Position numbers and translations under genes: made by a program. Shown one piece after another: positions 50,635 to 62,986 of a DNA stretch of 64,000 nt. Within the stretch, counting starts at the first letter, position 1. Each line of letters opens with the position of its first letter. Where the stretch lies: positions 62,752,679 through 62,816,678 of the forward strand of contig CAMGYJ010000004.1 in assembly GCA_946122785.1 (NCBI GenBank). Direction: 5' to 3'. The notes beneath the pieces are model-generated. The model saw only the letters and a list, made by a program, of their open reading frames with translations, was not told where the DNA came from and searched no databases. The stretch is from Linum tenue (lineage: Eukaryota > Streptophyta > Magnoliopsida > Malpighiales > Linaceae).

Positions 50635-51597
50635 TCAGGCTTGTGAACCGCCCAGAGCCCAGTTGGCCTCGCTGCCGACTCGCGGCATTGTACCAGCAGT
50701 AGCAGCCCTGGACTGCACATCGACCTTGAAATCAGCTCCGCACATGACTCCCTTCGCTGTCGATTCTCGGCATGGCTCTGATCTCGCTCCATGGATGCTC
50801 GAAGCTCGTCAGCCCTTCCTCGCTCTCGAACATGAACCCGGCGGGGAACTGGGCAAACGACTTCCCGCAGCTCCCCTTCATCCCATCCAAGATGTCTGTT
50901 ATCACAACCGATCCATCGGCTGCTATTCCCCAGTACAGCCCCACTCCCTCCTCGCCGGCTCCCTGCATTCATTAAATCGAAAAGAAATGAATACATTGAT
51001 TGACAGAACGTGATCGCAGCAGCAGCAGCAGCGGACTTAGACTTACCCGAGCAGCGAAGACCCGGCCCGACTTGGAGTCGTAGAGGACGAATCCGAATTC
51101 GCCCTCGAGGTCCTTGAGAACCTTGTGAGCAGGGTAAGGGCCGCGATCACGAAGGGTCAGATACGCCTGGATCACGAACATTGCCTCGTTGGTGCCCTTG
51201 GAGAGGCCGTACTGCTTGTTCAAGCTGCAGAGGTTGATCAGGCTCCCCGTGAATACGCAGTAGACGTCGTTCACTCCGCAGAACACCCTGCAGCGAAATA
51301 CCACTTCCCCAATTAATTAAGAGTTTCAATTCTGATTCGAGAAGAGAGGAGAGGGGAGGCTAGAACGAACCTCTGGTGAGCGCCGAGCGAGCTGCGGCGT
51401 GGGACGCAGGCGAGCAGGGCATTGTCGCGGAACTTGATCGAGAAGGAATCGGACGGGTTGGAGGAGAGGAATTCGTCGACGATCTGGTGCGGGAGCTTCG
51501 GTGGCCGCGGGGAGGAAGATGAGGAGGAAGGAGGGTAGGCTGGGCTGTTGAGCTCCTGAGGTGGATTCACCACACCTTTCTGGAAGATGGCCAACAT
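50635..51597 (-). CDS. Aluminium-induced/TSJT1-type protein (YGL and LRDR motifs), C-terminal frameshift
   Basis: Three exons (51597-51371, 51287-51047, 50962 to 50635 or 50732). The protein belongs to the plant family with a class-II glutamine-amidotransferase-like fold (DUF3700), starting MLAIF and carrying QYGLSKG and TLRDRGPYP. It lacks the N-terminal Cys nucleophile of true amidotransferases, as its relatives do; their role is unclear and linked to aluminium and energy-stress responses. The open frame runs through MPRIDSEG and then ends at a TGA at 50732-50734 after about 232 residues. The family's last ~38 residues (VMCGADFKVDV, then PRVGSEANWAL, stop at 50635) are present in the next frame. 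A GGG run at 50750-50752 where relatives would need GG explains the break. It is either a real lesion or a one-base sequence error. Confidence 0.85.
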
Positions 51598-53843
51598 TTT
51601 TTTTTTTGGCTTCGACTGCAAATTTTTCGAGGAATCAAAAGGATGGAAAGATTGGTTGAATGAAGGTTGAAGACGATGAGTAAAAATGAGAATGGGATTG
51701 TGCTGAAATTTGGGGAGAAAGGTACTGACATTTATAATGTCATGCGATGACGTGGAAGTCTTATCCGAATCTCTGGATCTTACTACACTTTTAATCTTGA
51801 GGATAGATTGGATATCAAATTAAATTCCCCACCTATCTTATCGTAGTAAAATCTGTTTATAGATTATTATAATTTCAAAATTTGTACCTCTTTCCTTCCG
51901 GTTCATAAATTACCCGGTATAAGATCGTTAAATAACTATCTATAAAAATATAAAATTATCATTAATCATAAGGAATTTAGAATTTCTATTATCTATCATC
52001 GAACGCTCTCACAAGTAATTCATATTTGATAAGTTGAGGTTTCCGCTTTCTTTGGGTAAATATTGGAACTAGTAAACCAATTAGAGCGACTAGTTGCATG
52101 TAGTTCATATTTGTCCACTAAAAATCATTCGGTCCATTGTTATTGGTCTGAGCAAATGAACCAACCCTAATATGTTTAATCAATTGGAGGTCTATTGCTC
52201 TGACTGAAACAGTTTAGTCTCGTTTTAATATGAGTATTCAACCACTCTCACCATAATTAATGTGTTCACCATTCACCAACTCTTCTATATTAATTAGGAT
52301 TAATAAACGATTAAAACAGATTAGTTTGGTGATGGGCACCTTATCCAAAAAGCAACGTTTTAATATTTTGACAGAGATCCAAGTCGGAGCGAATAATGAA
52401 TTACATGCTCGTGATTTGTTGTGGGTCCCACGTCTTTGCCTTTGGATAAAATTCCAGTTGCCACGTCCTTATTCGCTGTCAAACAGTCAACGAAATTATT
52501 CTCCGCTGCCGCGCACTTTTACTTCAACGTCCTTCTGGTTGAACGGGGCTGACAAACAACTGGGCTTTCATTGTTGGGCTAAGGTGTGTACGATGATAGA
52601 AGTCCAATTGAAGTGGTAGGCCGAGGATATATTTTTCCTGGGCTCAAAGAGTTTGATATCGTATTAATTATTGTGCTAGAGGGGAGCTCAATTGGGCCTT
52701 TCATGAAGTTTATGTTGAACATTATCAGGCCCACTAAAACAGAAAACATGGATCATGCAGCTCAAACGGAAAAATAAAATTTGTTTTCCGTATGTGTTTT
52801 TTGATTTTTTTTTTATTGAGGGTCAAGAGAATGGTTTTATATAAATCAAGGTTGTCGTTCGGTTGACTCGTTTTGACCCTCATCTTGCAAAAAAGATGAG
52901 ATTACATATTCATTGGATTCAGTGGTGGAGCCACCTTATGTTCAGGGGAGCCTATAGCCCCTTTAATTCGCAAAATCACGCAAAATTACATGTAAATTTG
53001 GATAAAATTTGGAGAAATATAGTAGTTGGTAAGACTTTAGCCCCCCTCATCAATTCGAGCTCTCTAAGCGTAGTTTTTTTAGCTCCCCTTCTCGTTTAGA
53101 TTTTTTGCTCCGCCACTGATTGGATTGACTTACTACACGGTTACTGGATTGGAAGTCACACACCGTCATTTTTTCTTTGCTTTGCAAAATGTGCCTCTTT
53201 TTTTATTTTCCTCTTCGCCTAACCCTATCTTTAGAATTTTAAGTTGCACATTTAGTATAAATATATGGATTGTAAATAAATAAAATCCAATTATATTTTT
53301 ATATATGATTAAATTCATTTGATGTTAATGGTTATTGTTAAATTTATACTAATTTGATAAAATGATATACATCGATATAAACTAATTGTATCATCAACCG
53401 GAACTATTATACTTGCTAAATCGAGGAAACCACGTAAACCGATTTGACAAGCTTGTAAGAAACTAACAAATAAAGAACATGCGAGAAGTCTAAATGCGGG
53501 ATATTCATCTCTAGTAGCCAAGCTGAAATCTGTTGGCTAGTTTCACTATCAACCTCCCACTTATTTATACCAAAAAAACTTCTCCATATCTGCAAATTTG
53601 CCCAAAAAAACCAGCGGCGTCCAATTGCTTGAAGAAGACAACAATCCTCCACACCCCGAAAAGCAAGGAAGAAGGACCTCCATTGAAAAGGAGACCGGAG
53701 AGAGCCTTTGCTGTTTTCCGTCGCTGAACAATTATCTCATCCTTCTCCGAGAGGAGAGCTTTCCTTTTGGGCTCGGGAAGCAGGGCGGACGAAGAAGAGC
53801 GAGGCGAACGAGAAAAGAGAGAGAGGGAAGAAGAAGAACAACA
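51598..53843. other. Divergent spacer with one hAT MITE
   Basis: On the left is the promoter and leader of the aluminium-induced-type gene, on the right the leader of the desaturase gene (from about 53600, purine-rich). In between is AT-rich DNA with one clear MITE (52920-53118). The open frame at 52260-52619 and others here show no family resemblance. Confidence 0.5.
52920..53118. mobile_element. hAT-like MITE, 199 bp, with 8-bp target duplication
   Basis: It starts CAGTGGTGGAGC and ends GCTCCGCCACTG, a 12-bp inverted repeat with one mismatch and the CAGTGGCGGA tip seen in many plant hAT elements. ATTGGATT flanks it exactly at 52912-52919 and 53119-53126. There is no coding sequence. Confidence 0.88.
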
Positions 53844-55394
53844 ATGGGGAAAGGGGGTGAGAGGATTTCATCAATGGCGTCGGAACAGGAGAAAGACGAA
53901 GGCGTGGTAATGGCGTCGGATTTCTTCTGGTCTTACACCGACGAGCCTCACGCCTCCCGCAGAAAACAGATCCTCTCTCAATACCCTCAGATTAAGCAGC
54001 TCTTCGGCCCTGACCCCTGGGCTTTCCCCAAGGTCAGAGACAACCTTCGCAATTCCCTCTTCTCTGTCCTTCGTTATCGCTAGGGTTTTCAGATCTCGCC
54101 CGCAATGTCGCTCCATTCCCTCAATTCAAATTGCAACCTCTGTTTTCCAGCGTCAATTTTTAGCCTCTGCGGTCGATTCAACGATGAGAATCATAGATTC
54201 GGGGATAGGAATTTGAATTTTGGTTTGGATGTTTCAATTGGGTTTTCAGTAAAGTTAGTGTCTTTTTCCTGCTGGCAGATTGGTGTGGTTGTGATCCTCC
54301 AGCTATGGACAGCAACATTGCTCCACGACTCAGGGTGGCTGAAGATGCTAGCCATTGCCTACTTCTTCGGCTCGTTCCTAAACCACAATCTCTTCCTTGC
54401 AATCCACGAGCTTAGCCACAACCTCGCCTTCTCCACGCCGGTCTACAACCGCTGGCTCGGAATCTTCGCCAATCTCCCCATTGGCGTCCCCATGTCTGTC
54501 ACTTTCCAAAAATACCACCTTGAGCACCACAGGTCAGTGTTCGTAACGAGGCATTTAGCACTCGCATACGATGTTCTATGCGTTTAGAACTTCTGTTCTC
54601 GTACAATTGTTGAAGATCTCTGTGACAATGGCTTATACTAACGTACATATGTAATATGGTATGTTATGTATAACTTATGCTTATGGTATTTCACTAACGT
54701 ACAATTGTTGAAGGTCTCTGCTGTTCTCGTTCAATTGTCGAAGGTCTCTGCTGTGACAATGGCATGTACTAACGTACATATAATTTATGTCTAACTTATG
54801 CTTATGGTATTTCACGAACTGTGCCACAGGTTCCAAGGTGTGGACGGCATAGACATGGACATTCCAAGCCAGGCCGAGGCTCACATTGTTCGCAATGTGA
54901 TTACCAAATCCATATGGGTTCTCCTCCAGCTGTTCTTCTATGCTTTCCGCCCACTCTTCCTCAAACCAAAACCACCTGGCTACTGGGAGTTCCTCAACTT
55001 CTTCGTCCAGCTTTCGCTCGATGCAGCCATGGTTTACTTCTGGGGGTGGAAGTCCTTCGCTTACCTGATCATGTCGACGTTCGTGGGGGGAGGGATGCAC
55101 CCGATGGCGGGTCATTTCATCTCTGAGCATTACGTGTTCAACCCTGAACAAGAGACGTATTCATACTACGGCCCACTCAATCTGCTGACTTGGCACGTAG
55201 GGTACCACAACGAGCACCATGATTTCCCCAGGATTCCCGGGAGAAAGCTTCACAAGGTGAAGGAGATTGCTCCAGAGTATTACGAGAGCTTGGATTCGTA
55301 CAAATCGTGGAGCCAGGTCATCTATATGTACATCATGGACCGCACGGTTGGACCCTTCAGCCGAATGAAGAGGAAAGTAAAGAAATCGGAGTAA
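53844..55394 (+). CDS. Sphingolipid delta-4 desaturase (DES1-like)
   Basis: Three exons (53844-54032, 54279-54532, 54830-55394) encode 335 residues. This ER-membrane di-iron enzyme introduces the delta-4 double bond into the long-chain base of ceramides. The three histidine boxes are present: HELSH (106-110), HLEHH (143-147) and HNEHH (274-278). The N-terminal [14 protein letters not shown] segment is the family's lipid-desaturase domain signature, and hydrophobic membrane helices lie at about 64-105, 115-135 and 170-235. The length agrees with plant and animal DES1 (about 320-335). In-frame Met codons at 53874 and 53904 are alternative starts. Intron 2 contains a duplicated ~95-bp segment. 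The catalytic function is very likely; substrate range cannot be read. Confidence 0.94.
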
Positions 55395-56482
55395 AGTTCC
55401 AGTTGAGTTCTCCATAGGCAAACTACATTCTTTGTAGCTTTTGAACATTTGTTCCTGGCGGGGGCATCAGTTTTGGGTCGAGATTTTATTTGATTTGGTT
55501 TCTTGGGCTTCAAGGGAAATTGTGGGGTGTGGTTATGGTTGTTCTAGGTTGTAGCTATTCTTCTTCTGGGAGGGTTATCTTTTACTTGTAGTGAAAGAAA
55601 CTGCTACTAGAGTTTGTGATTGCTGGTTTCCTGCCCTAGTGAGTGTACCATGGATCCAAGTGGAAATATGGAACAGAAAGGAAAGACGGTATGTGTATTT
55701 AGCACTGAGATATTTGCGACTTAATACAGTTGAGTTCTTCCACTTTTTTATTCTTTGTTTGAGCCTTGGCAAAAACCAATTGAGAGGAGAACTTGCTTGG
55801 GATAGAAGTAACTGTTTTTTTGGTCATTTTCCGAACTGTAGCCACTATGATTCAAATCCAGCTAGACACAATCAATCAAAACTAGTTTTACATGACTTTA
55901 CTATATTATACACTATGATATGGACCAAAACTAGTCTTTATAAAGTGTGATGGTTGGGTTATATGTTGGCCTATTACGTTACACCATGGCATAGGTTTTC
56001 TTGAGTCTTGACTACAAATAATAATACAATTTAAAGTTTTAAACTGATGCATTGTTCTTAAATTAGCTATGATTTTAGACTAAATTTTGACTTAAAGTGA
56101 TCTTGCTTATCACAGTTCATCTTCAATGGAGTTATGGAGCCACTTTGTTGCCCAAAAGGGGTAGAGCATTTGTTATATAGTACTTCTATTAACAGCACTT
56201 GCTTTTCTTCTTTAACAGTAGTATTGTAGTAATATGGAGATTGAGGTCTCCAAAGCTAGCATACATGCAAAGGAGGAATGAAGGCCATAATTGATAATTC
56301 TGAACTTCTTTAAACTCATTATACAGCGAGAACAAAACATCTGTACATCAAGTCATCAAGTCCTTGGCCAATCATGTTCCGACCGCAGTCACAACACTGG
56401 AATTATCCGCGGCAACTTCAGGTTCTGGTGACAGAGCTGGCATCATGGAAGCTGATTGGACGGCATGGTTGAGTTCTCTCAT
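55395..56482. other. Convergent 3' flank between desaturase and TFB2
   Basis: The first few hundred bases are the desaturase 3' UTR. The rest to about 56330 is AT-rich DNA. The 119-codon open frame at 55591-55950 has no family resemblance and sits in likely 3' UTR. The last ~150 bp are the TFB2 3' UTR. Confidence 0.45.
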
Positions 56483-59400
56483 CTACTGTCTCTGACCGCG
56501 AATGAAGTCACGCATGTTCTGGTGGATTTCTGCTTTCACAACCACTCTCATCTTGTCTGAATCTTCCCACAGCAAACCGCTCCATTCTCGAGCCAAGTCA
56601 CAAGCTGCCTCAAACACTTCCTGCCGTGGGTTCAAAAGAAATTATACCCTGATTAGTGATTAGTATGGGGCTCAACAAAAGCTAACTATTCACAATGAGA
56701 TTGTCTCAAGCTTTTTACCCGGGAGTGGAAATCGTCGTACAAATGGGCTGGAGACATCTCAACCCTGTTAAGATCTGTTTCCCACAGCCTTATCTATTTG
56801 CAAAGAGAGACAAAAGCGTCAAAATAACATCAAGATCGCCAGAACAGTGGAAAGGAGGTTTACATATGTAATCTCTCAGGTTTACTGCAATAGAGAAGGT
56901 CAATGGCCAACATTATAACATACATTTAACGGTGGCTAGCCAGTACCTGCTTTAACCAAAAGCTGGACCTGTTTAATAGGGTGTTTAACAGGGTTCTGGT
57001 TATATATTACCGGTCAAAAACATGAAATTGTAATATACAGAAAAATTGAAATTCACCGAATAAGTAAAATAAAACAGGAAGGAAGAATTAAATTTCAGCA
57101 AGAATCCAGCCAAAAGAAACATGAAAACCCGTTTAATATCAGTCATCACTTTCTATAAGTTCTTTGGTTTCTGGTAAACCTTAGGGATTGCCGGTTTTAT
57201 CCCACTGATTTGGGTTGGAGTAATGTGTAGAATTAGCGACTCTTAACCTTTATTTTTTCGTGTGTGTGTTCACAAGATCAGTTAAACACCCTAAGAGTAA
57301 CATGTCGGCCTGAGTGACAGAAAAAGAAGCATTTTAAAGTTTCAACACATACCTGGTCAGTGACATTTTCCGGAACTGATGGTGTTCTCTGTGCTACACG
57401 AGGATGAGCATTCTGCTGCAGAAAAGACACTATCTGCATGCCAAAAGTTGGGAGATTATGAGCAGCCAAATAATCTCAAGAACAGCGAACGAGCAACCAA
57501 TTGTAAAGGATGAACACGTATTTAAGATATGAAAATATATACCTGGTCTGCTGTGATTCCATTTTCAAAAGCACCATACAAATTTTCCTTTGTGATTGCT
57601 GCCACGATAAGGTTAGGAAGATGATACTCTACCCTGCACACAAATCAAATAATTCAGATTACCAAGGGAAATTAAGAAATATTTCTTCAGTCTCGGGCTA
57701 CATGGAGGTTATCTGCATCATTCACTAGAATTCATCTCTAAATTCTTGACTATTGAAAAAAGCTACATGGAGTCATTTTTCACAAAATTCAGACTACATA
57801 GGGGATATTTTTTGAAGTCAATGCAACTTATTGTTACAATATCAAGCACATAAGATTTTGCAGGAAGTAAAATTAGCATGGCATTGATTTAGGATGCATG
57901 AGTGGTCAGTTTATTATTATTACTATTCGCGTCACAAAGGTTCTCCTAGTTCAAGTAAGAGGCAAAACGTTCACAAGGAACTCACTATAAAACTGTGTGA
58001 TGCCCCATATAAACCAAGAGAAGAGAAGATAGAGAGCGTACCTTGAGAAAAGACGCAGAATTTCAGAATGCAGCTTAGATGCCGAGTATTCATACACCCT
58101 AAAATTTGTTTCCACTACAATAGATCCCTGAGAAAGAAAGTATAAATTGACAATGAGTCAAACAAAGACGAACCGAATCATTAACAGTCAACATATTCCA
58201 CCCTTATAGTGAGTTCAAGAAAGGTCAATGGGGAGATACATCCGGAAAAAAAGAGAATTCTGTAAACTACCACGGACCTGTTTCCGAGTTGATGAATCAG
58301 CTAAGCTCACAGACAAATTGGTCGCCAATTTAGTAGGTATAAACCAACTATCATTCCTCCCCTGGAATGAACCAAATAGATTAATAACTGAAATGGCAAA
58401 CAGATATTACGTTCCAAGTAAGAGCATTAGAATAGGCTCAAAGAACCTTTTGAAGTTTCACCAATCCCAAGTCAGCAAGGTCACTGAGAGTACTCCTCTG
58501 AACATCAGTCAATGTATTCAAATTATAGGCCTGAGACAGCGAAAGAGTGAGATTAGAGGTGAAGTATATCAAATTTTTTAAAGTCCAAAAGAGATTGTCA
58601 ACATTTTCACAAGGAAATGAGAAACTACATCTCTTGAGAAAAAAAGAAGTTAAACAAACAAAAACCGGAAAGCGCCAACATTACAAACTTAATACCTTGC
58701 CAGTCATATGAAAACTGAGCTCTAACAAGAAGGAAATCAGGTCTACTGGATCCACACCTCGCTCCTGCATCAAGACAAATGAAAACATAGAAGAAATAGT
58801 TTAATATACATCTAAAATCCAACCAACCAATAAAATATTCTAAAGGGCATATGCATATACCAGAAATGGGCACACATGATATGAACAACCGCAAGACTGC
58901 TAGCTGCTTATAATTGCTAGATTATGCATACCTCTGAATTAGATATGTACTCCCTGATGATGTACCAGAGTTGTGCATTTGTCTCCATCAGCTGTAAATT
59001 TAGATATTGAGAAAGACTTTCAGTGTCACGTTAATTGATCTATGTAATAAAATAAAGTCATAATCAACGCAGGAGTACCAGAAACTGGAAACCACTTTCA
59101 GTCAATTTAGGATCTTTGCTGCAAAATAAGACACAGATAGGACATAAATGCCATATGTATAAAGTATGCAGGACTTCAAAATATTCATATAACCAAGAAG
59201 GTATACGTGAAACTGTGATGGGAGAAATACCTCTGACTTAGAAGACCTCGTTGGAAAACACGCATCATAGAAGGACTAAAGCTAGTTACTTTTTCAGCTT
59301 GGCCTGAGTTTATAAGGTGAAGCAGGAAACACTGAAATACCACAATGAAGTCCTAGTAAGTACAGTATCTATCGTGCAAAAGTGGTACGAAAAGTCATAC

Positions 59401-60567
59401 GCAAGGATTACACACCTCCCATTGCTCAAGGGCATACTTCTCAAGTTCCTCCAAACTAGGAAGTCTTCCAGTAAGACTTGGAGGCATCGGTTCCCTTGGC
59501 AAAACACCTCTGTAGCATTGAACTTCAATTTCAATAAGAGAATGGGGCATATTGTACTCAGACAAAGAAGCAGGCAATATTGCCAGACAGTAATCAATAT
59601 GACACGAAGAATTTATAACAGTAATAACAAACTTTAACATCAGTTGAATTAAACATCAATGAAATCTACATCAAGATCAGAATTTAGTCAACAGGACATT
59701 CGGGTGCTATGACATAAATAGACGAGCAGCTGAACACCAGGAATAAGTCAGCGGAAATTCATCACGAAGTATTATCATCCAGATGAGGAAACGTAATAGC
59801 TCACCCCGTAGTTATACGCTTCTGAAGGTTAGCCTGAAATGTGGGGTTCAATCTGTAAGATTTCTCCTTTTTCCTGCCACTAAAAACACAACAGTTTCAC
59901 CAGACACTAACATGTAGAATCCAATGTACCAAAAACTAACTAACGAAAATATCCAGTTTCTCTTCCTTCAGAAGCAATTAAGTAGACAAGACTCCAAAAA
60001 ACCTAATATCCTATTTTCAATGTATAACCAGAGAATGTCTAAACTGAAATAACTCTGCTGACTTTCCAATGATTGATCTATTCCCCGTGAATTCTAAGAA
60101 CTAATTCTACATGGATTCATGTAGGTAACAAGAAACCACATATATATAGCTAAAAGCACCAACCTTTCCACTGATTCAGTAAAAATTCTAAGCTGGACTA
60201 GTCTATCAATGGAGACCCTGTGCTTGGTCGAACCATCAGGAAGCACCCATTCCTCCAACAATTTAGCAGTAATTGAGCCTTCCGAGAACAGCATTTGAGT
60301 GACGTACTTCTTCGCCAATGGCGGCAGCGACCTAATCAATCAGAAGATCAAAATTGTGAACTGCTCTTTACTACTCATTCTGATCCTTTCCCCCCCCCCT
60401 GATCAATTAAGAACTCAAGTGTAAGTGATCGGCGAAGTTCAGAAAGTGGGTAACCTGAGAATCGCTTCGCAGATGAATGGATTCTCGTAGAGAATGTCGA
60501 GTTTCATGGCGGGCAAAGCCGCCACCATGTCCATGAAGTTCTTCGCAATAATCCTCACCTGAGGCAT
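56483..60567 (-). CDS. TFB2: TFIIH subunit p52/TFB2
   Basis: Fifteen exons (60567-60455, 60331-60164, 59879-59805, 59509-59416, 59331-59231, 59118-59079, 58991-58932, 58764-58696, 58530-58447, 58361-58278, 58127-58042, 57633-57543, 57433-57353, 56793-56719, 56620-56483) join in frame to 452 residues, the size of plant TFB2. It is a core subunit of TFIIH, where it binds and stimulates the XPB helicase in transcription start and nucleotide-excision repair. Recognisable blocks: KNFMDMVAALPA, SLPPLAKKYVTQML, the EEWVLPDG segment, PREPMPPS, ALEQWE, LTESGFQFLL, SFLLELSFH, DSWFIPTKLA, ITADQIVSFLQQNAHPR, then VPENVTDQIRLWE, and EWSGLLWEDS near the C-terminus (the p52/Tfb5-contacting region). The gene is divergent from GRXS17. 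Confidence 0.96.
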
Positions 60568-60991
60568 TTTGTTTACTTCCCAAGGCAAAATCCTCCAACT
60601 TCCTGCGAGGGATTTGATTGCCTGAGCTCTGAAGTTTCAAGCTTTCGATTCAACGATTGGGAAAACGGCGATGGAGGAGAGACAAAGACAGTTGCTCCGG
60701 CAAAACAGCGAGAGGGTGAGAGTGAAATTTTCCAGACTCCAGAGAGCTCTTTCTATTTGCGCTCAACCTCACGACCATTTTGAAGACAAAAGATGCGGCC
60801 CAATAGATCTACAATTTCATGGGCCCAGGCCCACTGGAGTCGATTTTGTTCTCTGACGTAACTGCTCATCTCACATGATTCTCGAATCTCGATTTATAAT
60901 GGCGCAACTTATATAAAGTTAGGGTTTTTCTAAAATCCTTTTCCTCCGATCATAATTCTTTACCGGAAAGGGAGAAGAGGAGTGAAGAAGA
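60568..60991. promoter_or_regulatory. Shared divergent promoter of TFB2 and GRXS17
   Basis: Only 424 bp lie between the start codons of the two genes. The GRXS17 side contains GGCCCA/TGGGCC 'site II' words at 60797-60802, 60820-60827 and 60828-60833, a TTATATAAA TATA box at 60909-60917, and a TAGGGTTT telo-box at 60920-60927. Site II plus telo-box is a known module in plant genes active in dividing cells. The TFB2 side shows no clear TATA box. Confidence 0.6.
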
Positions 60992-62986
60992 ATGGGCGGG
61001 GCGGTGAAGGACTTGCAGACGAAGGCGGAGCTCGACGGATTGCTGAAGACGGGAGCGCCGGCGATCCTGCACTTCTGGGCGGCTTGGTGCGATGCTTCCA
61101 AGCACATGGACCAAGTCTTTTCCCATCTCTCCACGGATTTCCCAAGTGTCCGTTTTCTTAGGGTTCGACTTCTTTTCCTTCCTTGACTCCCTATTTGATC
61201 CTTCAATCCAAAGGGAGGAAGACCCAGCAATGGAGTTCGCAAGTTTTTTTTTTTTTTTTTGTCGAATTGAATTGACTTGGTGGGATTTCTCTTATGTTTT
61301 GCAGGTGGAGGCCGAGGAGCAACCCGAGATATCTGAGGCTTACTCCGTTTCGGCTGTGCCGTATTTCGTGTTCTTGAAGGTGAGTTCGATTATGTTGTGC
61401 TTAGCCTTAGCTTGCAGAGCTCTAGCGTCGTGAAAATTGCTAGTTAAGGGCGATGGCCAATTCAATCATTAGGCAGTAGATGGCGGAATAAGTACTGGAG
61501 CAATGGCATCAGTATGGGTGGAATAGAAGAGAAGGGATATGGGAGAACTTAGTGATAGCTTGCGACTCTGTTGAACTGTTTGAAAGTTAAGAGTTGCTTC
61601 AAAGTTGGGAGTTATGTTATCTGAACACTCACTTCACTTCTTAAATAGGCAGGAGTGATCTTATGAATCATTAGTTCATGATTTTGTATGCACATTTCAA
61701 TCTCTGATTAGTTACTTATATATACTTTGCAAAGATTCAGTGCTATGTTCTGATAATTGTCAGCTTAAATTTTTCATCAGGATGGTAAGACTCTCGACAA
61801 GTTGGAAGGTGCAGATCCTTCCAGTTTGGCTAACAAAGTTGCCAAAATCGCTGGCTCAGTTAATCCCTCGTACCCTGCTGCTCCGGCAAGCCTTGGAATG
61901 GCTGCTGGCCCCACTGTGCTTGAAACGGTTCAAGAGCTAGCTAAAGGACTTGGATCAACTCAATCAATCACTCAGAAAAAGCAACCAGTTACAGGGCTCC
62001 AAGATCTGATTAATTCCCATCCGGTCATGCTGTTCATGAAGGGAAACCCTGAGGCTCCACAGTGCGGGTTCAGCAAGAAAGTTGTTAACATACTGAAAGA
62101 AGAGAATGTGAAGTTTGGTACTTTTGATATTTTATCGGACAACGAGGTCCGTGAGGGATTGAAGCAATTCTCCAATTGGCCTACTTTCCCGCAGCTCTAT
62201 TGCCAAGGTGAACTTCTAGGAGGGTGTGATATAGCAATTGCCATGCACGAGAGTGGAGAACTGAAAGAAGTCTTCAGAGATCATGGAATCAGTACTGGTA
62301 CCGGTACCGAGACAGCAGTCAAGGGTGGAGGAATCACAGAGTCTACTGGTCTGAGTGCCACCCTCGACTCCCGACTTGAGAGCTTGATTAACTCGAGTCC
62401 AGTCATGCTGTTCATGAAGGGAAAACCCGAAGAACCCAAATGTGGTTTCAGTCGCAAGGTGGTGGAAATCCTTAAAGAAGAGAAGGTTGACTTTGGCAGT
62501 TTCGACATACTGACTGATGCGGAGGTCCGTCAAGGGCTTAAAGTGTATTCAAACTGGTCAAGCTACCCTCAACTGTACATCAAAGGAGAGCTTATCGGGG
62601 GATCAGACATAGTGCTTGAGATGCAAAAAAGCGGGGAGCTTAGGAAAGTATTGTCTGAGAAAGGTGTAATAATTCAGAAAGAAACACTTGAAGATCGTTT
62701 GAAGCGTCTAGTTTCTTCTTCACCTGTGATGTTGTTCATGAAGGGCAACCCTGATGCTCCAAAATGTGGTTTCAGCTCCAAGGTTGTGAATGCTTTGAAA
62801 GAGGAAGGTGTAACTTTCGGGTCCTTTGATATCTTGAGTGATGAAGAAGTGAGGCAGGGTCTGAAGGCGTTCTCGAATTGGCCAACTTTTCCTCAGCTTT
62901 ATTACAAGGGGGAACTAGTTGGAGGCTGTGACATTGTCCTTGAACTTCGGACCGACGGAGCGCTGAAATCTACCTTGTCCGAATAG
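60992..62986 (+). CDS. GRXS17: Monothiol glutaredoxin-S17 (Trx-like plus three CGFS glutaredoxin domains)
   Basis: Three exons (60992-61162, 61305-61379, 61781-62986) encode 483 residues. The protein is cytosolic/nuclear, binds 2Fe-2S clusters with glutathione, and in Arabidopsis affects iron-sulfur maturation, redox protection, thermotolerance and meristem growth. The first ~100 residues are a thioredoxin-like domain with WCDAS in place of the redox WCGPC, so it should not reduce disulfides in the classic way; this is normal for the family. Three glutaredoxin domains follow, each with [22 protein letters not shown] (about 177, 303 and 411) and WPTFPQLY or WSSYPQLY. Linkers between domains are Ser/Thr/Gly-rich. 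Almost the whole glutaredoxin part is in one exon. The gene is divergent from TFB2 and convergent with the PPR gene. Confidence 0.96.

Noticed and set aside
52260..52777. Open frames between the aluminium-induced gene and the desaturase
   Set aside because: No family motifs, no splice logic and AT-rich composition like the surrounding spacer.
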